Shown here piece after piece: positions 1 to 6,154 of a stretch of 14,111 nucleotides of DNA. The first letter of the stretch is position 1, and each line of letters begins with the position of its first letter. Source of the stretch: Chthonomonas sp. UBA6659 (GTDB lineage: Bacteria; Armatimonadota; Fimbriimonadia; Fimbriimonadales; Fimbriimonadaceae); NCBI GenBank assembly GCA_002455425.1, contig DKKT01000018.1, forward strand, positions 1 to 14,111, read 5' to 3'. The notes below the pieces were generated by a model. That model had not been told where the DNA came from. It did no database searches and saw nothing but the letters and a program-made list of their open reading frames with translations. A program made the translations under genes and the position numbers.

Positions 1-3
1 CCA

Positions 4-129
4 CCTCCCCCGATGCGGCGCACGACCCATCGCCGAATCAGGGGAGGATCTTCTGAAGCGATGAGGCGCAAGAGCAGTGTCGCATCAGGGGAGGATCTTC
101 GGACTTGCGGCGTGCGACCCATCGCCGAA
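4..129. repeat. Intergenic repeat cluster with direct and inverted copies
   Basis: Two copies of the 17-base word ATCAGGGGAGGATCTTC lie at 37-53 and 84-100. A second word, ending in GCGACCCATCGCCGAA in its later copy, lies at 15-37 and 107-129 with 21 of 23 bases matching. CCTCCCCCGAT at 4-14 is an inverted copy of 37-47 with one mismatch, so the first unit can fold into a hairpin. The frame of the downstream acetyltransferase is open through this stretch, but its translation (many Arg and Ser, repeated) looks like non-coding repeat read through. The block probably continues left of the window. It resembles dispersed palindromic intergenic repeats; a mobile origin cannot be judged from one locus. 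Confidence 0.6.
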
Positions 130-255
130 GTTCGGTCGAGCCGCACGTTCGGACGAGAGCCCGGAGAAGTAGTCGAGGCTTTGCAGGCCGTGAAAGCCAC
201 GACCGAAGCGGATGACCCGACACTTGCTCATCCCTGGAGCTTAGCCCTCCCCCGG

Positions 256-261
256 TACGAT
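256..261 (+). promoter_or_regulatory. Probable -10 hexamer of a leaderless promoter
   Basis: TACGAT lies exactly 6 bases before the GTG at 268. It fits the TANNNT pattern and spacing seen before several other starts in this window. It is the main reason for starting the acetyltransferase at 268. No convincing -35 is visible. Confidence 0.45.
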
Positions 262-267
262 GAAGCG

Positions 268-702
268 GTGATTCGCCTGCTCACGGCCTCCGAGGCCCCG
301 GAAGTCGCGGTTTTCTACGCGGAAATCCGGAGAGACACCGTCCCGGCCATCCACACCGTCGACGAGATCGCGGAGTGGATCGTGACCCGACTCCTTCCCC
401 GCGGTTCTTCCTTCGTGTGGGAGGAAGAAGGCACCCTCCTTGCCTGGCTCGACGTCCATGACGGATGGGTCAACCAGCTCTTTTGTCGACGCGACGCCAC
501 AGGCCGCGGACTTGGGCGTCGGCTGCTCGATTTCGCCAAAGACCTCTCACCGCACGGGCTCCAACTCTACACGTTCCAAGTCAACGACGGCGCCCGCCGC
601 TTCTATGCGAGGGAGGGGTTCATCGAGGTGGAGTGGGGGGACGGTTCGGGAAACGAGGAAAGCGAGCCGGACGTGCGTATGACCTGGTCGCCGGCTCCCT
701 AG
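268..702 (+). CDS. GNAT family N-acetyltransferase
   Basis: A protein of 144 residues with the GNAT fold signature. A beta strand ending in VNQLF precedes the acetyl-CoA phosphate loop GRGLG at about residues 79-83. Motif B follows, with N at about residue 106, then an alanine and FYAREGF, the usual end of a GNAT domain. It should transfer an acetyl group from acetyl-CoA to an amine; the substrate cannot be read from sequence. The frame is open back to position 13, but that part crosses a repeat cluster and has no GNAT similarity. GTG at 268 gives a normal single-domain length, starts at the first GNAT beta strand (VIRLLTA) and has TACGAT 6 bases before it. A longer protein starting upstream is possible but unlikely. 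The next gene starts 24 bases after the stop. Confidence 0.85.
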   Translation: MIRLLTASEAPEVAVFYAEIRRDTVPAIHTVDEIAEWIVTRLLPRGSSFVWEEEGTLLAWLDVHDGWVNQLFCRRDATGRGLGRRLLDFAKDLSPHGLQLYTFQVNDGARRFYAREGFIEVEWGDGSGNEESEPDVRMTWSPAP

Positions 703-713
703 GGCCGTCGGTG

Positions 714-719
714 TATCCT
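714..719 (+). promoter_or_regulatory. Probable -10 hexamer of a leaderless promoter
   Basis: TATCCT followed by 7 bases and then GTG at 727. There is no Shine-Dalgarno sequence, so the exported-protein gene may have its own leaderless promoter although it lies only 24 bases after the acetyltransferase stop. Confidence 0.5.
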
Positions 720-726
720 CACGGTC

Positions 727-1644
727 GTGATCGCCTTCCTCACCCTCGTCGCTGCAGTCCAGAACAGCTTTACGGCCCAACTCGGCAAGCCCTATCCGGT
801 CGGCCCCACCTCGTACATCATCGGGACGAAGGAGGAACTGGAAAACAAGTACAAGCGGACGATCACCCTCCACTCGGTGCGCACCGCGATCGCGTTCGGC
901 TGGAAAAACGAAACCTACGTCGCCCGCGAGGGCAAGAAGCTCGTGATTTTCCACGCCACGATCAAGAACGCCCACAAAACGCCGATTTCTGTCGCCAGCG
1001 CTGACACCTTCGGACTGCGCATCTTCGATTCCGGCGCAAAGGCTGGAGACATCGCGTACGTCGGAGCCTGTTCGGCCACTTTGGAAGCCCCCGACCGCAC
1101 CTTGAAGCAGGGCGAATCGGCGGAGGTCTTCACGGTCTACGAGTTTCCTGCGAGATCACACAATCTCAAGATCGCGACCTACTTCCATACCTATGACAAG
1201 AACAAGGACCCGAAGTACGATCTTTCGCAGTCGATCCTGAAACCGACTTCCGTCTTCGCACGAACGCCTCTCGACTTCGGCGTCGTCGCCTCCGTCGCGC
1301 GGAGTGAGTCTTTCGACCTCGACGACCTCAAGTTCCGCTTGCTCCAAGTCGAGCCAATCCAGGATGGGTACCGCGTCCGAGTCGAGGTCAGCAACCCGTT
1401 CCCCAAGCCTGGCCGCTGGGGTTGGCAGTACGCGCAGGCAACCGTCAACGATGCCCAGGGGCGAGTCACGAGCCACTACCCCTCGTTCGAGGTGCTGCCC
1501 GAGCATGCCGACTGGGGTTTCGCCGTCGACCATAATCGGCCGATCGTCGGCGACTACCAGTTCTATCCCGCCGACAAGTCGGCCCCGGTCAGCTTCTCCC
1601 TGACGATGAACTCGACCAAGCGATCGGTCACGGTGCGTCTCTAG
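727..1644 (+). CDS. Exported protein of unknown function, Ig-like/DUF4352-like segments
   Basis: A 305-residue protein that I cannot assign to a named family with confidence. It starts with a short hydrophobic segment (MIAFLTLVAAVQ), a plausible but short signal peptide. Residues of about 60-150 read like a DUF4352-type beta-sandwich: a strand with KKLVIFHATIKNAHKTPISV, then a polar stretch, then LKQGESAEVFTVYEFP. A second beta-rich half (about 195-305) contains YRVRVEVSNPFPKPG and ends in SFSLTMNSTKRSVTVRL, so two Ig-like domains are likely. It carries no catalytic motif that I recognise. GTG at 727 is preceded by TATCCT at 7 bases and by no ribosome binding site. Its last 17 bases overlap the 3' end of the convergent CCA-adding enzyme gene. 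A structural or binding role in the cell envelope is a guess. Confidence 0.75.
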   Translation: MIAFLTLVAAVQNSFTAQLGKPYPVGPTSYIIGTKEELENKYKRTITLHSVRTAIAFGWKNETYVAREGKKLVIFHATIKNAHKTPISVASADTFGLRIFDSGAKAGDIAYVGACSATLEAPDRTLKQGESAEVFTVYEFPARSHNLKIATYFHTYDKNKDPKYDLSQSILKPTSVFARTPLDFGVVASVARSESFDLDDLKFRLLQVEPIQDGYRVRVEVSNPFPKPGRWGWQYAQATVNDAQGRVTSHYPSFEVLPEHADWGFAVDHNRPIVGDYQFYPADKSAPVSFSLTMNSTKRSVTVRL

Positions 1645-2998
1645 GCCCGAATTCGGCCAGGAGCATCGCGGTCGCCCCCTCGCGGTCGTCCGGGGCCAGT
1701 TCACCCTCGATCACGCGCTCCGTCAACCATGCTTTCGCCGTCCCCACTTGGGGCCCGCCCTCGATGCCGAGCAGGGTCATGATCTCGATCCCGTCGAGCG
1801 GACTCCGCAGGGTGTCGGCCGGGGTCTCCTGGAGCACCCGGTCGATCGCCTCCCGAATCGGGGCCAATTCGAACGTGGAGACACCTGACTTGAGTCCACG
1901 CTGGTCCGCCTCCACGAGATCCAGCAGCAGGTCGAGATCGTCGGCGAGGTCCCGAATCAGCCGCCGGGCCGCACTGGCCGAGAACTTCGGCGCGCTCCCC
2001 AGGCGCATGTGATTCCGGACCAGGCGTATGACGCGCGCGGCGATCTCGTGGGAAAACCGCAGGCGACCGAGTACGTCGCGGGCCATCTCCGCCCCCACGA
2101 TCTCGTGGCCGAAAAACCGCGTGTTCCCTTCCACGTCGGTCGTGCGCGTCGAAGGCTTGCCGATGTCGTGAAAGAGCGCACCGAGCCGGAGAACGAGGTT
2201 GTCAGCGGGCGTGTTGTCGACCACCACGAGCGTATGGAGCCATACGTCGAGATGGTGATACCGGCCCTGCTCGACCCCTGACATCGCTGCCAACTCGGGA
2301 GCGAAGCGGACGAGCAACCCCAATCGGCGGAGGTCTTCGAGAGCGGCGCCGGCGTTGGGCAACAGGAGCATCTTCACGAGCTCCTCTTGGATCCGTTCCA
2401 CGCTCAAGATGGCGATCCGATCCGCTTCGGCCTCGATCGCCGCCTCAACGCCGGCGGCATACTCGAATCCGAGTTTCGCGCGGAATCGAATCGCGCGCAG
2501 CATGCGCAGGGGATCGTCACGGAACGTCTCGACCGGATCGAGCGGGGTGCGCAAGATCCGGCTCCGTAGATCGCCGAGTCCACCCACGTCGTCCCGCAGT
2601 TCGCCGCTGTGGACGTTCACGTAGAGTGCATTCACGGTGAAGTCGCGGCGGCGCGCGTCCTCGAGCAGGGTTGCCGGCTCGACCGTCGGCTTGCGCGACT
2701 CCCCACGATAGCTTTCGCGCCGCGCGGTTACGAATTCAACCTTTGCCCCCGGGACGGGCAGCAGCGCCGTGCCGAAGCTCGCGTAGAGGGTCGGGCGAGC
2801 CTCGCCGATGCCACCCTCGAACAACCGCCAGACCAAGTCCAAGGCGTCGCCCTCGACGACGAGGTCGAGATCGTCCGACACCTCGCGCCCCGAGAGGGCG
2901 TCACGGACCGCCCCGCCGACGAGCCACACCTTTCCCTCGAACGGGGTCCCGCTGGTCGCGTCGCGGATCGGAATCAGCGCGGGGGGCAGTTCGATCAA
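1628..2998 (-). CDS. cca: CCA tRNA nucleotidyltransferase / poly(A) polymerase family, with HD domain
   Basis: A 456-residue class II nucleotidyltransferase that adds or repairs the 3' CCA of tRNA from CTP and ATP. The head domain has LVGGAVRD (GG at 28-29, RD at 32-33) and the metal-binding DLD at 43-45. The neck motif RRRDFTVNAL is at 116-125 and RDDPLRMLRAIRF at 160-172. A C-terminal HD domain has H255 and FHDIGK with H277-D278, which in relatives gives 2'3'-cyclic phosphodiesterase/phosphatase activity. Some homologues are poly(A) polymerases, and sequence alone does not fully separate the two. The start is TTG at 2998: it overlaps the TGA stop of the upstream exported-protein gene (TTGA), so translation is probably coupled. 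It is the last gene of a three-gene operon, and its 3' end overlaps the convergent gene by 17 bases. Confidence 0.93.
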   Translation of the reverse strand: MIELPPALIPIRDATSGTPFEGKVWLVGGAVRDALSGREVSDDLDLVVEGDALDLVWRLFEGGIGEARPTLYASFGTALLPVPGAKVEFVTARRESYRGESRKPTVEPATLLEDARRRDFTVNALYVNVHSGELRDDVGGLGDLRSRILRTPLDPVETFRDDPLRMLRAIRFRAKLGFEYAAGVEAAIEAEADRIAILSVERIQEELVKMLLLPNAGAALEDLRRLGLLVRFAPELAAMSGVEQGRYHHLDVWLHTLVVVDNTPADNLVLRLGALFHDIGKPSTRTTDVEGNTRFFGHEIVGAEMARDVLGRLRFSHEIAARVIRLVRNHMRLGSAPKFSASAARRLIRDLADDLDLLLDLVEADQRGLKSGVSTFELAPIREAIDRVLQETPADTLRSPLDGIEIMTLLGIEGGPQVGTAKAWLTERVIEGELAPDDREGATAMLLAEFGPRDAP

Positions 2999-3420
2999 AG
3001 CTTGCGCTTGAAAACGTACCGGATGTTCGTCCGAACGCCGATATCTTCAACCGTCGAATCCTGGAACGTGTAAACATCGACGAGCTCCCAGCCCTGTTCC
3101 CCGAGGACCTTCAGGGCGCTGCCCCGGAACTCGGCTTCGCGGCGCATCCCGGCTTCCGCCGCCGCGGCGCGCATCTTCATGCCTTCCGGGTCGTTCCGCG
3201 ACTTCTCGCTGGTGCCGGTCAAGAGCTCGATCGACTCGATCCGATACTCCCACTTCGTGCGCCCATCGGAGGGCATCTTGGTCTCTTGCTTCGCCTCGGG
3301 CTGGGTAACCGACTTCGCGCTGTCTTGCGTCGGGGTTGCCGGACCGGACTGGGCAAGGACGACCGCGGCCGAAAGCACCCCGACGGCTATGGCGAGAGCT
3401 GTCCATGACATGTTCTTCAT
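2995..3420 (-). CDS. Exported DUF4177-like protein
   Basis: A 141-residue protein with a clear signal peptide (MKNMSWTALAIAVGVLSAAV, probable cleavage after VLA at about residue 23). A Gln/Lys/Pro-rich spacer follows to about residue 50. The rest matches the small DUF4177 pattern: KWEYRIESIEL at the start, then LGEQGWELVDVYTF, then RYVFKRKL at the very end. The function of that family is unknown. Most DUF4177 proteins I know of are short and lack an export signal, so the signal peptide is notable. The ATG at 3420 comes 9 bases after the metallophosphoesterase stop, and the TGA stop overlaps the TTG start of the CCA enzyme. A second ATG three codons downstream could also be used. No Shine-Dalgarno is obvious. 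Confidence 0.82.
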   Translation of the reverse strand: MKNMSWTALAIAVGVLSAAVVLAQSGPATPTQDSAKSVTQPEAKQETKMPSDGRTKWEYRIESIELLTGTSEKSRNDPEGMKMRAAAAEAGMRREAEFRGSALKVLGEQGWELVDVYTFQDSTVEDIGVRTNIRYVFKRKL

Positions 3421-3429
3421 GCCGACAGT

Positions 3430-4266
3430 TTACGACGGATCGCCCCAAGCCACGTACTCCGAGGAGAACGAACCGTCGTCGAAGAGGTCGACCACCGCAT
3501 ATCCAGGCGCGCACTCTTGGAAAGCACCCTGCCACCAGTTGCCGCAGACGGCTCCGTGGCAGAGGTAGGACACGCCGAGATAGTCGACCCGATCGACCAG
3601 ATGGATGTGACCGCTGAGGGCAAGCCGGACGTTCCCATGCTTCAGGAAGAGGTCCTTCAGGCGGCGCGCGTCCAAGTGCATCCACGCTCCGGGCACGACC
3701 CAATCGCCTGACTCTTCGTTCGGACCATCGAGAAACGCACAGGCCGAGAGGATCGGAATATGGGAGAGGATCACGATCGGCGTCGTCGGGGCCGTTCGCG
3801 CGAGGTCCTCGACCAACCACGCGAATTGAGCTTCGTCAAGCCTCGCCTTGTATCCAGCCGGATGGGGATGGGTGCTGTCGAGAACCACAAAGTGCCAGCC
3901 TGCGCGATCGAAGCTCTGGAACGGATGGGCGAGGCCTAGCAGTTCGCACGCCCGCTTCTTCCCCGTCGGATCGTCGACGTCGCTGCGTCCGAATCCGAGG
4001 ACGTCGTGATTCCCCAGGCAGTGCTCGACCGGAAGCGAGTTTTCGGACCGGAGCACCCGATCGAACAGAGCCCACAAACGCTCCACCCGATCAAGAGTCT
4101 CCCCGAACGCGTTCATGATCTGGTCGCCCCCGGTCAGGAGGAGATCGGGGCGGTCCTCGAGGCTGTTCACATGGTGCAGAGCGGCTGCCATCCCTTCTTC
4201 ACCTCCTCGCTCCGGCTGAACGTGGATGTCGGTGAAATGGGCGATGCGGATCGATCGGTTCGGCAC
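3430..4266 (-). CDS. Calcineurin-like metallophosphoesterase
   Basis: A 278-residue protein with the complete set of dimetal phosphoesterase motifs in order: FTDIH (D13, H15), TGGDQ (D48), GNHD (85-88), LSHIP (H169) and SGHIH (H220, H222). All expected metal ligands are present, so it should be an active phosphodiesterase or phosphomonoesterase. Layout and length resemble the Icc/CpdA-GpdQ branch, but the substrate (cyclic nucleotide, glycerophosphodiester or other) cannot be fixed. There is no signal peptide, so it is cytoplasmic. It starts at GTG 4266 with TAGCCT 6 bases upstream and no ribosome binding site, so it is probably leaderless. It is the first gene of the operon with the DUF4177-like protein and the CCA enzyme. 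It is divergent from the tail-sheath lipoprotein gene, with 115 bases between the start codons. Confidence 0.9.
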   Translation of the reverse strand: MPNRSIRIAHFTDIHVQPERGGEEGMAAALHHVNSLEDRPDLLLTGGDQIMNAFGETLDRVERLWALFDRVLRSENSLPVEHCLGNHDVLGFGRSDVDDPTGKKRACELLGLAHPFQSFDRAGWHFVVLDSTHPHPAGYKARLDEAQFAWLVEDLARTAPTTPIVILSHIPILSACAFLDGPNEESGDWVVPGAWMHLDARRLKDLFLKHGNVRLALSGHIHLVDRVDYLGVSYLCHGAVCGNWWQGAFQECAPGYAVVDLFDDGSFSSEYVAWGDPS

Positions 4267-4272
4267 CGACGA

Positions 4273-4278
4273 AGGCTA
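4273..4278 (-). promoter_or_regulatory. Probable -10 hexamer of a leaderless promoter
   Basis: On the minus strand TAGCCT lies 6 bases before the GTG at 4266. It would drive the metallophosphoesterase, DUF4177-like and CCA-enzyme operon. No clear -35 is seen. Confidence 0.45.
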
Positions 4279-4381
4279 CCGAAAACCGATTCTTCGGCGA
4301 GCGGGACGGCGTTCCCGATCCCGGTGCGGCCAAGAGGTCGGCCGGCTGCACCGGGACTCCTCTGACGAGCGTCTTTCCTTT

Positions 4382-6088
4382 ATGCCCCGCGCCACCTGGA
4401 TCACAGCGCTCGCCGTCCTTCTATTCGGAACGATCTCCTGTGGCGGAGGTGGGCCAAAGTCAAACCCGGCGCCCGGCAGGGGTGCGACGTACTCCGAGCA
4501 AGCCCTTGGGCGAGCGTCCCTCTTCATCGCCGATTCGGTGATCGTATCCCTCGAAACGGCGCAAGGACCGGCCTTGGCGGGAGACACTGGCGACCGGGGG
4601 GTGGACGTGTGGACGTTCCGCGTGGGCGAGAGCCTCGACGCTTCCTTCGGGAGCCTAGTTCCCGACGTCCAGCTTTCGTTGTTCGACGCGACCGGCAGGC
4701 AGGTCGTCTCCGTCGGGGAGAGCGCCAGTTCGATCCACCTCCAAGCCGGCACTTATCGCTTGGAGGTCAGGAACCTCGGTTCGGTTCCGAAGACGATCCT
4801 CGTCGGCTGGCGAGATCCGGGGGGCCGCAGCGTCCGCTTCAAGAATCCGGGGGTCTATGTCACGGAAATCGACTCGTCACTCCCACCCATTGCGGGACTT
4901 CAAACGTCCATCGCCGCCTTCATCGGGACCGCGGCATACATCGGCGAGGGACCGGCACCTGATTATATGGAGATCACCCGGTATTCCGAGCTGACGGCAA
5001 ATTTCGCAACGCCTCTCGACGGCTACCTGGACGACGCCGTGCGGCTGTTCTTCTTGAACGGCGGCCGATCGGCGACCATCATTCCGATCGCGGACGCAAC
5101 CTTGAACTCGCACCGCGGAGGGCTTGCGGTGGTGGAGGGACTGGTCGGGGTTTCGGTTCAATCGGTCTCGGCACCCGATTCCGTGCGCCTGAGCGTTCAA
5201 GACTGGATCGCCTTCGTGCTGGACGCGAACCGGGCCACTGCGACGGAGGCGATGTTCGTTGCCGATCCGCCACGTGAAGCAAGGAACTATGGGGACGTTG
5301 CGGGCCTTCAAGATGCTTTGGTGCCGTTGGAGGAGCCTTCCGGGGTGGTCATGTACTTTCCCTGGCTGCTCGATGATGCCGGAGCCCCCGTGCCCCCCTC
5401 CGGGGCGCTGTTGGGAGTCTGGGCCGCCAGTGACGCCGAGGGCGGGGTCTGGGCTACGCCCGCCGGCTTGGCCTTTCCGATTCAGGGGGTCTCAGCTCCC
5501 GAAGTCCTCGTGACCAATGAACAAATCGGACAACTCGAATTCGCCGCTAACGGCAGGTCGGTCTGCGCGCTGGTGAAGGATCCGATGAACGGCAACGCGA
5601 TCGCGTGGGGAGCCCGGACGATGGACGGCAACTCAGATGATCTCAAATACATCTCGTTCCGACGCACGTTGACCACCATCGAGGAGTCCATCGAGACGAC
5701 TCTGCTGTCCTTTGTCTTCGCCCCGAACAACGCAAACACGTGGAATATCGTCGTCGCCGCGCTCTCCGACTTCCTCAACGGCTTCTGGTTGGCAGGCGGC
5801 CTGAAGGGGAACACGGCCGCCGATGCGTACCGTGTCGCGTGCGAACTTGGAGCGACGATGACCAGCCAGGACCTTCTCGATGGGTGGTTGCGAGTGGACG
5901 TGGACGTAGCGATCATGGACCCCGGTGTGTTCATCGGCTTGGAGTTCGAACAGCAAATCGCCCCACCCTCCTCGAAGTCGATGGGCAAGAACGGGAGCCG
6001 GCGCTCGGTTCCACGACGTCCGGCCGACGCTGAATCGGTCCGGAGAACGGACCCAGAGCGCAGCGACGAAGACGCCGACCGGACTTGA
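4382..6088 (+). CDS. Phage tail sheath-like protein with lipoprotein signal and extra N-terminal domain
   Basis: A 568-residue protein. Residues 1-20 form a lipoprotein-type signal (hydrophobic TALAVLLFGTIS before C20, followed by GGGG); the lipobox TISC is not ideal. Residues of about 36-138 are beta-rich and resemble a PPC-type sandwich (LSLFDATGRQVVSVG, then LQAGTYRLEVRNLG). From about residue 155 to 527 the protein reads as a contractile-tail sheath: NPGVYVTEID opening, FLNGGRSATIIPI at about 221-233, YFPWLLD and VPPSG at about 323-341, WGARTM at about 409, IEESIETTLLSFVFAPNN, and a C-terminal domain with SDFLNGFWLAGGLKG and PGVFIGLEFEQQI. A 41-residue charged, disordered-looking tail follows. 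In phages, R-pyocins and type VI-like systems sheaths contract around a tube in the cytoplasm; an export signal is unexpected. ATG 4382 is chosen because the longer frame from 4226 overlaps the divergent gene and has no signal. No ribosome binding site or tube/baseplate neighbour is seen. Confidence 0.88.
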   Translation: MPRATWITALAVLLFGTISCGGGGPKSNPAPGRGATYSEQALGRASLFIADSVIVSLETAQGPALAGDTGDRGVDVWTFRVGESLDASFGSLVPDVQLSLFDATGRQVVSVGESASSIHLQAGTYRLEVRNLGSVPKTILVGWRDPGGRSVRFKNPGVYVTEIDSSLPPIAGLQTSIAAFIGTAAYIGEGPAPDYMEITRYSELTANFATPLDGYLDDAVRLFFLNGGRSATIIPIADATLNSHRGGLAVVEGLVGVSVQSVSAPDSVRLSVQDWIAFVLDANRATATEAMFVADPPREARNYGDVAGLQDALVPLEEPSGVVMYFPWLLDDAGAPVPPSGALLGVWAASDAEGGVWATPAGLAFPIQGVSAPEVLVTNEQIGQLEFAANGRSVCALVKDPMNGNAIAWGARTMDGNSDDLKYISFRRTLTTIEESIETTLLSFVFAPNNANTWNIVVAALSDFLNGFWLAGGLKGNTAADAYRVACELGATMTSQDLLDGWLRVDVDVAIMDPGVFIGLEFEQQIAPPSSKSMGKNGSRRSVPRRPADAESVRRTDPERSDEDADRT

Positions 6089-6102
6089 CCCAAAGAACAG
6101 AA

Positions 6103-6131
6103 GGGTCCGAGGGACGATGCCCCTCGGACCC
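6103..6131. terminator. Hairpin terminator between convergent genes
   Basis: An 11-bp perfect stem (GGGTCCGAGGG at 6103-6113, CCCTCGGACCC at 6121-6131) with a 7-base loop. On the minus strand it is followed by a T-rich tail (TTCTGTTCTTT), so it best fits termination of the beta-propeller gene. It may also act on the tail-sheath gene, whose stop lies 14 bases before it. Confidence 0.85.
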
Positions 6132-6154
6132 CTCCAATGGCGATCGGCTATGGC

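Noticed and set aside
4226..4381. Upstream ATG giving 52 more residues for the tail-sheath protein
   Set aside because: It overlaps the start of the divergent metallophosphoesterase, is Arg-rich and would bury the lipoprotein signal; ATG 4382 puts the signal at the N-terminus.
4382..6088. The sheath gene as part of a prophage or complete injection system
   Set aside because: No integrase, capsid, tube, baseplate, spike or lysis gene is present on either side within the window.
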